Positions 23,559-36,900 of a stretch of DNA of 64,000 bases are shown here, piece by piece. The notes under the pieces are model-generated. The model made no database searches. It was given only the letters and a program-made list of their open reading frames with translations, and was not told the DNA's origin. Position numbers and translations under genes: made by a program. This stretch comes from Rosellinia necatrix (lineage: Eukaryota > Ascomycota > Sordariomycetes > Xylariales > Xylariaceae), in contig JAGYVD010000001.1 in assembly GCA_021209875.1 (NCBI GenBank), positions 744,001 to 808,000 on the forward strand. Reading direction: 5' to 3'. Each line of letters begins with the position of its first letter. Position 1 is the stretch's first letter.

Positions 23559-26500
23559 AATAATAAAAATCCTAAGTTTATATTTTAAATTTATTTAAAA
23601 ATAATATAAAATTAATAAAAATTTAATAAAAATTTTAAAATTATTATTTAATTTAAAACTAAAAAAGCAATGTTTAATAATTATAACAGTTTTTAACTTT
23701 TTTAAAAAAAAAAATAGTTTTAAAAACTATAACGCTAAAAATATAAATAAATTATTATAATAATAGCAATTTAAGCTATAAAATTAAAAATTAAAATTTA
23801 AACTAAATAAACAAACTTTTAAATTATTTATTTTAACTATAAACTTTTATAAAATCGATATAATAAATTAAAAAATAATATAACTAAAATAAAAAAACAT
23901 ACTAAAAATATTAAAGCAGTAAAACAGTCGATTAATTAATATAATAATTAAATAACGCTAAAATGCTGGCCGATATAAAAACTTTTATTTTTAAAGCATT
24001 TTATGGCGCTGTTAATTAATTATTTAAAACTGTATTAAATATAATTAAATATGTAGCAGTACCGCTTATTTAATTTTAAAACTTTAATTATTAATATTTA
24101 ATTATAGCTATATTAATATTAAAACTATTATTTAAATCGTTTATTTTAATACTTTTAATAAAATTAGCATAAGTTTTAATAGCAGCGCTAGTATTTATTA
24201 TTTTAATAGTCCGTTTTAAAATATAAGCTATATATTTATTAATAAAAGTTTTATTTATTAAAACAGCACAGCAACATATAAAGTTTTTTATTTTATATTA
24301 GTTTAAATATATATTTGCAATATTTTTTGTTATAACATTTTTAAAACTATAACATTTAATAAATAATAAAAACTTATTAAAACTACTTTTATAAAATAAT
24401 AATTCTAACGATTTAAATAGCTTAAATATAAACAATAAAAAAGCGGTAAAAAAAAAACTTTTATAAAAACTTTTTAATTAAAAAGGTCGAAGTAGCAAAA
24501 ATAATTATAAATATAAACAAAAAATTAAAAAAAAATATTAAACATTTAACAGCTTTATTTTTTGTTATATAATAATTATATAAAACAAGCTAATATTAGC
24601 TAGTTTAATTTAAATAAAAAATAAAAACAATATAAAAATAATAGCTAATAAAAATAAGTTTATTTTTACCGATATATTTTATTTTATAAAAAATTAATTT
24701 ATTTTTTAAAAATTTAAAAATAATAAAACAAAATATTTAATAAATCCTGATTATATTTTAAATATTATTAAAAAACCAGCAGTTTTATAATAAAATAATA
24801 AACTAACTATTAATTAATAACTTAAGCTTAAAACATGAAAATTAAATATTATTTTAAATAAAATAACTATTTAATTTAATATATAACCTGTTATAATAAT
24901 AAAACGTTTTATTTAAATTAAATTATTATTAAAAAATATTATATAATAAAATATTATTTTTATTATATTTATATAAAAAAACTAAAATATATTTAAGCTA
25001 TAAAAACTTTAAACGTTAATAATAAAAATTAAAATAGTATTATAATTAAAATATAAATTAATATAAACTTTAAAATTAAACAATATTTATTAACGCTTAA
25101 TATAAAAATATTTTAATTAAATATATAATTTAAGTTGTTAAAACAAAACTTTTATTAATAGCAGCAGCAAAAATAAATATCTGCGAGTTAAAAAAATAAT
25201 TAAAACTATAACAAAAATTTAATAATTAAAAAAAAGCGTTAAAAAACGCAGATTAAAACAAAATAAAAAAAATAATATAATAAAACAAAAAAGCCGTAAG
25301 CTTAAATAAAAAAAAGTAATAAAAAAAACGGCTAAAATAAACATAAAAATAAATATAATTGCTATTAAAAAGCGTATTAATACAGCTAAATTAAACTTGT
25401 TTATATTAAACATAATATTATTTTATATTTTATTTAACTTTAAATTAAACAGCAATAAAACGTTTATTATAATTAATTATAATTAATTATATAAATATTA
25501 TAATTAAATATTTAATTTAATATATAATTAAAATTAATATATTACATATTATATTAAATATTTAGCTAAAAATATTTAAAACATATTATTTTTAATTAAA
25601 TATATTTATAAGCAATATAATATATTGTTTATATTATATAATATATTATTTTAATATTTATATAAATATAATCGTTTTAATATTATATTAAAAATTATAT
25701 AAAATTATTATTTTTTAAAAAACTAGTTAAAAATACTGTAATAAATAAAATTATAAGTTTTAAACTAAATAATAAATTAATTATATTATTTATTTAAAAA
25801 TATTTAATAAAATATATAACTTTAAAACAATAAAAATAAAAACAGTAATTTTTATATTTTAAAATTATTATTTAAAATTTATTAACAATAAAAATATTAT
25901 TATAAGCTTAAATATAAGCTGTATTTATTTAATAATAATAAAACAATTATTAAGCTAATTTAAACATATTTTTAAAAATAAACAGGCCAGATTTAAAAAA
26001 TTAAAATAATTAAATTAAATATAAATAAAAGCTATATTAAAATTTTATATATTAAGCAATAATAATTATAAATTTTTATAATTATTAAAATTTATTAATA
26101 CAGCTTAAATTACAAAAAAAAATAATATTAAAATATTATTAAAAAGCAACTTTTAAATATTTATAAAATATTAATCGATTATAATTTAAACGCGGTTATT
26201 TTTATAAATATTAAAAATTTTAAAATATTTTTTAAATATTTTTAAAATAAACTTATACGTTTATAAAATAATTTTAACATAAAAATTATTTTAACGCTTA
26301 AAATATTAATATTAGTACTAGCTAAATATAAACTATTATTAAAAAATAAAAACTTTATATTTAAATTATTATAAAAAATAATATAACAGCTTTAATTAAA
26401 TTTACAACTTTTATAAACATAATAATAGCTAATCTGTTTTTAAAACTAAAACTATTTTTAAAATATTTAAATAAATATAATTTAAAAACAATTATATTAA

Positions 26501-29500
26501 AAAAAATATTAAAAATATATAAAACTTTTTTTAAAGCTGTAATAATAGCTGTAAATTTAACAGCAGCTAAAGCTATAAATATAACTAATTTACTATTGTT
26601 TAATACTAGCTTATTATTTAATATATTTTATAATATTATATTAATTATTAATTTTAATATTTTTATATTTAAAAACAAAATATATATTTTTAATAAATTT
26701 AAATTATTAAATATATATTTATTAGCAGACTTTATATTAATAAGTTTTATTATCGCAGCTATTATTATTAATATATACTAAAATGGCGACATAATTTAAT
26801 ATTAAAACTTAATTATAATAAAAACTAGCACGATTGCTAAAATAATTAACATGTTAAAATAACATAAATTTTTTTTAAAAAGTTTTTTTTTTAACAAAGT
26901 TTTTAATATAACAAACATAATAAATAAAATTAATATAATTAACGCGCTTATAGCAAAAGCTAGCAAATAGCTAGACAAAGCTTTAAAGCTTAAAATTTAA
27001 AAATTTTATTAATATTTAATATAAAAAGCTTAATAAAAAAACAAAGTTAAAGCTTTAAATAAATAGTTTATTTATATAAAAAAATATTATAGCATTAAAA
27101 ATTCTTAAGTTGTTAAAAAATATTTAATATTTAAAAAACTAAAATATTATTAATATATTAAAAAAAACAAATAAAAATCTTTTTAATAAATAATTAATAA
27201 TAAATAAAACTAAACTTTAAATTATATTTTTTAATACATGCGATTAAAAAGCAGTTAATATAATATTTAATAAATTTTATAAGCAAAATAAAATAAAATA
27301 AATTAATAGTTTTTTTTATTTATATATTTAACTTTTATTATATAGCTTATATATAAAAAAACTATATTTACGTTTAATAGTTAATTTAAAATTTTAAATA
27401 AAGTCGCTGTTTTAAACAATTATTTATTATTATTATAATTTATAATTATCGCGTTAATTAAAAAAAAAAATTTAATTATAATAAACATAACTATATTTTT
27501 TATTAATTTATAGTTTATTTTAACTATTAAAACCTATTTGGAATAATAAGTTTTAAAAACTAAAATAATTAATAATAGCTTTAATAAAATTTTATAATAT
27601 ATTTATATATATTTAATATTTTATAAATAAATTGCTTTATTTTTATAAATATTATTATAAAGCTTTTAATAATAATATTATGATTTTTTAAATATTAAAA
27701 CAAATTATTTAGTTTATTTATATAATATTTTATATTGTTTAATAAAAATTTTATTTTTATTTTAAAAGAAACTTTTATTATATATTTTTTAAAGAATTTT
27801 TAAACTTTTAAATAAAGTTTTAAATATATTAATAATAAAAAAGCTAGCAGCATTTAAAAACTTTAGATTTTTAAATTAGTTAAAAGTTTTAAAATAATAT
27901 TTAAAAAATATAGGATTTTTTATATATTGTTATTATATTATATTAAAGTTGCAGAACTTTTATAAAAATATAAAATAAAACAATATAAAGTTAATAATTA
28001 TAGCAAGCGTTAAATATATTATTAAGTTATATATTTTAAACTAATTATAATTAAAATAAAATTATTTAAAGTTTTTAAAACTTAATCTGTTTATATATTA
28101 TATTTTATTGTTATAATTTTATAAAATATTATATATATAAATAAATAACTTGTTAAAAAAGCTTTAAAATAATATTATTTTATATTAAAAATAAATATAT
28201 ATAAAAACTAGGATTAATAATTTTATATATATAAATATTATTAATAATATTTTTAAATTATTATATATTATAACTAAAAATAAAATATAAACTTTTTAAA
28301 TTAAAAATAGTTTATATAGTTTAAATATATTAACGCTTATAAACTATAATTAAAGCTTTAATAAACTTAATAGTTTTTTATTAATTATTTAATAATAAAA
28401 ATATATTAAACTAAACTAAGCTTAATAATAAATCTATAGACTATATAAATAAACGTTTAATTAACGCGTTTATATATTTATTATAATATATATTATAAAT
28501 ATATTATATGTTAAACAGGCTAAACTTTGTTTTAAATATATTTAATTAATTAAAAATATTATTAATTTAATAAATATTAAAAAAAATGGTTTAAAAAATA
28601 AAAACTAGTATTAAATAACATATAAATAATATATTTAAAACTAATAATAAAAAAACAATAAAAACTAAAATTATAATAAATTATATTAAAAATCTTAAGT
28701 ATTAAAAGTTTTAAAATAATTTATAAAAGTAATAAAACGTTATAAATTTTTTAAGCCTAGATATTTTTTATAATTATATATAATTTATTATATAACGTTA
28801 ATTAAAAAATAAATATAAATTATATATATTTAAAAATAAAAGCTAAATTTTTAATAATAGTATATAATAATAAGTATTATTTTAATAAATAATATATAAT
28901 AAAAAATTAAAGCTTTATATAATTAAATTAAAACTTATAAAATAAAAATATATTTAGATTATTATAACAGATATAAATTATATAATATTAATAAAAAAAG
29001 CTATATAATAATTATTAATTTATTTAACCAGAAAATATTAAGCTAATAAAAATAATTATAATAAATTTTATTATAAGCTTATTTAAAATATTATTTTTAG
29101 TTATATTATAATAATTAAAAAATTTAATTATTATAATATATTAATAATAATAATATATGCTATATTAGAACGTTTATTATTTATATTTAGCAATAAAAAT
29201 ACTTTGTTAAAAATTAAACAAAAGCATTAGCTAAATAATTTTTATTATTTAATTAAAACATATTAAACAGCATTATTTTTAATTAAAATCGCAAATTTGT
29301 TTTTAAATTTTAAATAAAGCTTTAAAAAGCTATTAAAGCAAAACTTTTAATAACAATTTTTATTATTTATAAAATAATAAATTATTTAAATAAAAAAATT
29401 AAACTATAAAATTATTATTTAATAATATATATATATATATTTAAACTATAAATAAGTAAATATATTATTATTTTTATAATAAAACTTAAATAAAACATAT

Positions 29501-30256
29501 TTAAAACTTATTAAATTATTAATTTATAAACAGCTTTTTAATTTTAGCTATTTAAATTAAATAAAGTTGTTATTAATATAAAATAAATATAATTATTAAA
29601 AATATTTAATTTATATAAAAATATTTTTATAAAAATATAAAATTAGCTATAAATTTTATAACAGCACATATAAAATAATATTATAATAATAAATATAAAT
29701 TAATAAAGTTTAATATAAAAAATAAAATATATTTAAAGTTTTATTTAAAATATTATTTTTTAAAAGCTATTTAAAAATATTTTAATAATATATAAAACTA
29801 TAAAAATTAAAAAAAATTAAAAATTAGCTTATAAATTAAAATTACTAAAGACTTTTAATATTTATTTTATTATTTTAATCGCGTATTTATTACTTAAAAA
29901 ATAAATAAAAATTTTTTATTAAAAAATACCAGCATTAAGCCTAATGTTTAAAAAACAGAACTTAAAAAAAAAATAATTTATTTAAAATTAAAATAATTTT
30001 TAAGCATTAAATAAACTATATTAAAACCAGATTTAATTATTTTATTAAATAAAAAAATATAATTATAAAAATAATTAATAAAAATCAGAGTAGCAACTAT
30101 ATAGCATTAAAAAACTAATTAAAAAATACTAAAATTAAAAAAAAAATAAACCTCGGCTGGAAAAATTAAAAAAAAGCTGTAGCTGACTTTATAAACAATA
30201 AAAAAAAAATTATATAATTATTAAAACTAATAACGTTTTATTATAGCTTTAGCATT
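23559..30256 (+). mobile_element. Family B interior lacking leader X (6.7 kb)
   Basis: Begins AATAATAAAAATCCTAAG right after LTR3 and follows the interior of 16687-23373 to its end (both finish TAGC..TAGCATT before the next LTR). Lacks the 1-kb X segment found after LTR1 and LTR2. Confidence 0.8.
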
Positions 30257-30441
30257 TAATATAGTTAAAAAAAAAAGCTTTTTATTTAGCTAGCGCAGCT
30301 AGCTAAATAAAGATTATATAAATTAAATAAAATACTAGCTTAAGGCTTCTAGTCTCTGCAGGACCAGAAGCCCTTCTTTTTTTAATTTAATATCACACTT
30401 TTACAGACTTAATACTACACTACCCTTAGTAAACTATACTA
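30257..30441 (+). repeat. Family B LTR4 (185 bp)
   Basis: Begins TAATATAGTTAAAA and ends CTATACTA, directly followed by the AATCT duplication. Palindrome and hairpin are both present. Confidence 0.88.
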
Positions 30442-33366
30442 AATCTATTATAAAATTTATTAAAAATTTGTTTTAATATTGCTTAAAAATCAGTAATAAA
30501 TATAATAAGTTTTATTTTTAGTTTTTTTATACTGTTTTTCTGCTGTAAATATTATAATTATATATAAAACGTTTTATATATTTTAAAACGTTCATTAAAA
30601 AAGTTTTTAAATATTATTATAATCATTTTTTTTAACTAAAATGTTTTATTAAAAATAAGTTATAAATATTTTATATTATTTCTATTTAAAAAGTTTTTAA
30701 TTAAAAATTTAAACCTAGTTGCAAAATTTTAACAGGTTATATAAATCTAAGTTATATTTAATAATTAATACTTTAAAATTTAATTTTAAAAAAAACATAT
30801 GCGTTTTTTATATAATATAAATAATATATATATAGCTTAAGTTTTTTTAAAAAGCAGTATTTTAAACATCAGCTAAATTTTATAATTAAATACTTTTTTT
30901 TTTTAAAAAAATTAACACATTTTAACTTATTTATTTAAATAATTTATAGTTAATTTAAAAAAGTTAATAAACAGTTATTTATTTTTAAAAGCTGTTTATT
31001 TTATTTTATATATTTTTATTTTAAACTTTTTTAAAAAATCTTAGTTATGTTTTAATAACATATTTGTTTAACTGTTTAAACGTTTTTATAAAACTTTAGT
31101 TTAAATTTATATTTAATTAATTTTTAGCTTAACAGACCTCTTTTTAATTAGTTTTTAATAGTTATAAAATAAATAAAGTTTTATAATTAAATATTAGAAT
31201 AAAAAACATGTTTATATTTTTAAATTTAACATGCTAAGCTTATAAACAGCTTATAATTATAAAAAGTTTTTATTATAAATTTTATAATTAATTTTTATAG
31301 CTATAAAACAATATAAATAATATATAACAGGCTATAATTTTTATTTTTTTAACTAACTTAAGCATTTTTTATAAAAATTATTTTAAATAATCTTTTTTAT
31401 AAAAGTTTTTTATTAAAATTAAAATAAACTAATATAAATTTATTTATAAAAATATTTTAAGCATTTTAAAAGCTATGTTTTTATAAGTTTTTACCTAAAA
31501 AAACGCTTTTTATTAGCGCAGTTAATAAAGCTGTTTTTTAAATTATTATTTATAAAATCTTTATAAAAGTTTATAAAGCTTAAAAATTTTTGCATGTTTT
31601 TAAACGTTATAAAAACTTTTATTTATAAATCGCGTATAATTTTTTAAAGTTTATATTAATCTTTTTAGCTGTTTTATAATAAACTTTAAATATTTTGTTA
31701 TAAAACTTTAAATTTGCTTTTATTAATATTTAAATAAAAACTAACATTTATATAACAGCTTAAAACTTGTTTAATTTTATAATAATAATTTATTTAAAAG
31801 CTTAAAAAATATAAGCATATTATTAATATATATAATATAAAAACAATTTAAAAATTTTAAAATATATTATTAATATAGCGTTAAAATATTATAAAATTTT
31901 ATATAAGCTAAAAATATTATTAGCTATTTAAACAGTTTAAACTTAGTTTAAAAACTATTTTTATTTTTTATTTTTTTATATTTTAATTTTATAAAAACTA
32001 ACTTAATATATAGTTTAATAAACTATTTAACTTATAAAAATATTTTAAACGTTTTTAAATTAAAAAAAAAAATTAATTTTTTTAATAATATTATTAAACA
32101 TTTTATAATTATAACAAAAATAAAATTATTATTAAGCTTATATATAAAAAATATTAATATATTTATTAATAAGCTGCTTATATATATATATTTTTATTTA
32201 ATAGTTTAATAAAAGTTTTTATAAAACAAAAATTTATTTTTGATATATTATATAAAAAGCTTTATAAAACTAATTTTTATGCTTTTATATATTTATATTT
32301 AAATATATTTTATAATCTGCTTTTAAACAATTAAAAATAAAGCTTATATTTTATACTTATTAAATAAATTAGCTTATTTTTTAACTTGTTTAAAAGCTTA
32401 GCTTATTTAAATAATTATTATAAAAAAACATTAAGTAGCTTTTGTTTAACTTTCTTAGCTTTATATATCTTTTATTTTTTAATAAAAATAATAACGCTAA
32501 TTATAAATCTAATCTAAACTATTTTAATAATTTTTATTTAATTTATATATATATATATATTTTATAACTGTTATATTATTTCATTGTTTTATATTTATAT
32601 AATATTTATAAGCAATATATATTATTTTTTATCTTTTAATTAAAGTTTTTTAATATTAATAAATATTATAATTTTTATTATATATATATATATCCGTTTT
32701 ATATATTTATTTATATTTATATTTAAATAAATTATTTTATTTATTTTTTAAAGCTGTTTATAAGCTTTTTTTAACAGCTAGCTTAAAAGCTCTTTTTATT
32801 TTTATATATAATAACTTGTATTTTTTAATAATATTTTTATTAATAACTATATAATATTTATGTTTTTAATTAATTAAAGCTTTTAAAATTATATTTTTTT
32901 ATAAATATATTAATTATAAAAAACAAGCTGTTTATAAACTGTTTAACAGTAATTATTTTTTTTAAATTAATATTAACTTTTAAAAGCGTTTTTGTTTTAA
33001 AATTATTTGTTTTTTAATTTTTTTCTATCGCTTAAGCTTAATATTTTTTTATTTTTATATTTTTTATATAAATGTTTGGCCTGCTTACTAGCTTTATAAA
33101 GCATAACTTAATAAAATAGCCTACCTTTTTATATTATAAGCAGTTTTTTTTTAATTTTTTATAGCGCTTTTTTTTTTATAGCTTAAACAGCTTAAGCTCT
33201 GCTTAAAAAGTTCTATTAAATAATAAGTTTAAAAAAAATAACTTTAATTATTTAATATTTTTTTTTAAATCTACAGCTAAACTTTTATAAGTTATGCTAT
33301 ATTTGCGCTTATTTTAAGCGTTATTTTTAATATAATAATCTAATAGTTTTTCTATCTTGTTTATCT
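30442..33366. other. RIP-mutated sequence, plus strand T-rich, unassigned
   Basis: Starts with the AATCT duplication. Unlike families A and B the plus strand is T-rich, which suggests remains of an element lying on the minus strand. No terminal repeat or motif was recognised. It leads into the family C module. Confidence 0.5.
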
Positions 33367-33662
33367 ATATTATTAATAGGGTACACCGCGCAGTGTAAAT
33401 AGTATATATTTTAGGGGGGGAGCGTAAGCTTAATACAGGTCGCTTTTAGTACGAGGCCGCAGCTAAAAGTGTAGCAAACGTATGCTTATCTTTTAGCGTT
33501 AAATTTAGTACGTAGTCGGGCCTAAAAAGCTAGCTAAAAAAATATTTTACGTTATATATATTATTTACCGACTAAAAAAAACTTGATTTTTTTTTAGTAG
33601 CTTATTATTATTAAATAATAAATAAAATAAATTTGAAACTATTTTAAGCTTAATATGCTTAA
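33367..33662 (+). repeat. Family C terminal repeat L1, left part
   Basis: Starts near TATATTATTAATAGGGTACACCGCGCAGTGTAAATAG, then TTTTAGGGGGGGAGCG and TAAGCTTAATACAGGTCGC. It runs to GCTTAATATGCTTAA, where family A copy 2 inserted, and resumes at 40394. The module recurs at about 40453-40640, 46642-46740 and, inverted and best preserved, 52211-52568. The total length of about 350-370 bp suggests an LTR, but the ends are not fixed: the GGGGGGGAGCG tract followed by T(G/A)AGCTT could also be a polypurine tract with the LTR starting after it. Confidence 0.6.
33658..33662. repeat. Target-site duplication CTTAA, left of family A copy 2
   Basis: CTTAA before the 5' LTR, repeated exactly at 40389-40393 after the 3' LTR. 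Confidence 0.9.
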
Positions 33663-33912
33663 TGTCATGACCTACAGCTATGATGGCCCTGATTGGCTGC
33701 ACGAATAAGTGGCCTGGCGGCCTCTGATTAATTCTTTGGCTAAGTGGGTATAAGTATAAAGTAGTAAAGGCGGTAGGCTAGTTATGTAGTGAATAGCTAG
33801 TAGTATATATAAGTAAGAATTTTAGCTGTTGGCCCTGTATATAGTTTTTTTTTTTTTTAATATATAAATATAGTTAAGCTTTGTTTTAACAGCTGTTATT
33901 GCAGCTATTATA
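33663..33912 (+). repeat. 5' LTR of family A copy 2
   Basis: 250 bp, starting TGTCATGACCTACAGC and ending CAGCTATTATA. About 20 bp shorter than the other LTRs because of a deletion in the T-rich stretch after TATATAG. The first half is nearly unmutated. Confidence 0.9.
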
Positions 33913-36900
33913 AAACTAAAGTTTATTTTTTGTTGTTTAAAAAAATATTAAATTTTTTAACCGATTAAATAATTAATTAATTAATTAATTTATTAAAACG
34001 TTATAGCAAAAAAAAATAATTTAATTTTTTTAATAAAAGTTAAATAATAAATATGTTTTAAAAAAAACGATTTAAATAACCTAGCTTTATATAATAATGC
34101 CCGATATAACTACTGTAAATTTTAGCGTTAGTTTTAAAGTTTATAAAATTATTAATATAAATTAATAATATTAATAAAGCTAAACGTTTTAATTAAAAAA
34201 TAAAAACTATAATAAAAACAAAAAATAAAAAACAAACTTATTAATATTTTTATATTAAAATTATATTATTAATAATAATAATTAAAACATATATACAGCT
34301 AGCTTTTATAAAACTTTATAAAAATTTTATAAAATAAATAAAATTAACGCTATTTATTTTATTATAAATAAATAAATAAAAATAGTTTTTATAACAATAA
34401 TAAATAAAAAAAAACATATGTTTTTTTATAAACAACTTTATATACTTTTAATAGTTTATAAAATTAGTTTAAAACTATTTTAAAAGTATATATTATAAGT
34501 TTAAATATTATTTTTTATTTATAAACGCTATTTAAAATATTTTAAAAACATTGTTAATATAATTAATAATATTAATAATAATTTTATATAAATAATATAT
34601 TAAATAAATTAATTTATTTTAAAAATAAAAAGTTAAAACTAATTTAAATAAAGCTTTAATTAAAATTAATAAAAAATTAAAATTTTAAAAACTAAATTGT
34701 TATAATATTTATTTAATTAAACAAACTTAATAATTATTTAAAAATTATTTTAAAACTTAATTAAAAACTTTAAATTTATAATATATTAAAAAAATTAAAA
34801 TTAATTTTTAAAAGCTAAACTTTTATATTTATAAAAAAAATAAAATTTAAATATTAGTTTATATTTTTAAAAGATAAGCTTATTAAAAATAGCAACAATT
34901 TTAATATAAATTAAAGAAAATCGATTATATTATTAATTATATAAAAATAAAGCTTTTAAAAATTTTATATTATTTATTATTAATAACTATAATAAATTAA
35001 TATTAAAAACAAGTTAAAAATATTAAATTATTTATTTTTGTTTTATAATAATTTTAATAAATATAAAAAACTAAAATTAAATATTAAAACTTAAAAATAA
35101 TAACAAATAATAAGTTTATTTTATTTTATATTAAGTTTATTTATTAAACTAATATAAAAAATTAATTTAGAAATTTTAAATAAAATATATATAATAAGTT
35201 ATTTAAACGTTTAAATAAATTTTATATAAATAAACTATATAATAACAGAATAAACTTTTTGTTTATTATAAATATATATAATTATATAATTATTAATAAT
35301 AAAAAACTTTATTTAAAATAAAGCTTTAAAAAAAATAAAATATAAAAAAAATAAAAAGCTAAAAAAGGTTTAATTATAACTGCTAAAAATAATTTTAAAC
35401 TAAAAATATTTATTAATTATAAAATAATAATAAAAAATAATAATTATTAAATAAATAAAAATAAAATAAAAATTTATATTAAATTAAAACTAAATTAATT
35501 TAAAATCTTAATTTTAAAAATAAATAGTTTATTTATTATAAATAAAAATATTATAATAATAATTATTTTTATAAAAATAATTTTAATTAATTAAATAATA
35601 TATATATTAATATTATTTTTATAAAAACTATAAAAATAAATTATATCAAACAAATAAACATAAATAAAAAAAAAAAAAAAACAGCTTAAAATAACTAAAC
35701 TTTTTTTTAAGCAAAAATATTAATATTTAATATAATATAATATAAAAATATCCTGTTTAATTTTTTAAAACATATTAAAAAAAACCTGTTTTTATAAATT
35801 ATATTATAATAAATAATAAATTTATATTATTTATTAAAGCTTTAGCTAATATAAAAATAAATATATATATTTTAATTAATATAATTTTATTATATAAATA
35901 ATAAAATATTTAAAACTTAAAACTATAATAAGTTTTAAACTAGCTATTATTATTAAATATAATAATAATTTAATTTAATAAATAAACTTAGTTTTAAAAT
36001 TATATATTAAAATATAAAAAAACTATATAAAAGCTTTTTAATAATTATTAATATAAAATATAATATAATTATTAAAAAAAATAGTATAACTATTATAATA
36101 TATTAATAAATTTTTATATAAACAACTTTTATTTTTAAACAATAAAAAATTTAAATATTAAATGTTTAAAATTTTAATAAATAAAACAGAAAATTTATTA
36201 AAACATTTTATATATTAAAAAATATTGCTTAAAAAAAACTAAAAACTAAAAAATAAAAATATAAAAATTATTAATTTAATTAAATATAATAAAAAAAAAT
36301 TATAAGTTTAAAATATTTTAAATTAAATATAATAAAAATTATTTAATTAAAATTATTTTAATTATTAAAAAATAAGCTTAAAAGCTTTTATTTTTTAAAA
36401 CTATTTTAATATAAGATTTAAAACTTTAAAACTAATAAATGTTTTAAACAAAAATAAAACTAAATAAAAATATATAAAATAAAAAATATAAAGTTAAAAA
36501 GCTAAACTAGTTTTTAAAATAATAAAAATTAAGCTTAAAACAGAAACTCTATTAAAAAAACGCTTAAAGCTTTTATTAACTTTAGCAAAATATTATTAAA
36601 TAATATAAATATTAATTAATAAAAATTATAACTATTAAAGCTATAGTTTTTAATATAATATTATAATAAAATAATATAAAATATTATAATATAACTATGC
36701 TGTATAAAATTAATAAAATAATAAATAATAAATAATAAAAACTTAATATAAGCTGTAATTTAAAAATAAAATAAAATTAAAAAAAACTTGCAATAAATAG
36801 TTTTAAAAGCTTATTATAAATATTTAAATATTTTTTAAAAGCTGTTTTAAACAACTTAATTTTATATAAGCTAGAAATAAATTACTGTTTAATTTTAAAT

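Larger units (their letters stand above)
14209..30441 (+). mobile_element. LTR retrotransposon family B, tandem array with four LTRs
   Basis: Order: LTR1 (14209-14393), leader X (14394-15474), LTR2 (15475-15659), X plus interior I (15660-23373), LTR3 (23374-23558), I without X (23559-30256), LTR4 (30257-30441). All four LTRs are exactly 185 bp. One TSD (AATCT) flanks the whole, so the array derives from one insertion later expanded by recombination between LTRs, or by multiple integration at one site. The second X ends at about 16686; the third interior lacks it, with a shared AAATA at the junction. Plus orientation is inferred only from A-richness of the plus strand; no clear primer site or polypurine tract is visible. 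All frames are destroyed. Confidence 0.85.

Noticed and set aside
18239..26781. Hydrophobic frames (for example at 18239-18451, 19528-19839, 19718-19924, 25219-25413, 26596-26781) that look like membrane proteins
   Set aside because: They recur at matching places in the two family B interiors, overlap on opposite strands, and consist of I/L/F/N/K/Y as expected of AT-saturated DNA. They are RIP products.
15475..30441. Regularly spaced direct repeats as a CRISPR array
   Set aside because: The repeated units are 185-bp LTRs kilobases apart with eukaryotic retroelement features and TSDs; the DNA is fungal.
33395..33425. G-run GGGGGGGAGCG as a telomere or G-quadruplex signal
   Set aside because: A single G-run, part of the repeated family C module; no TTAGGG array is present.
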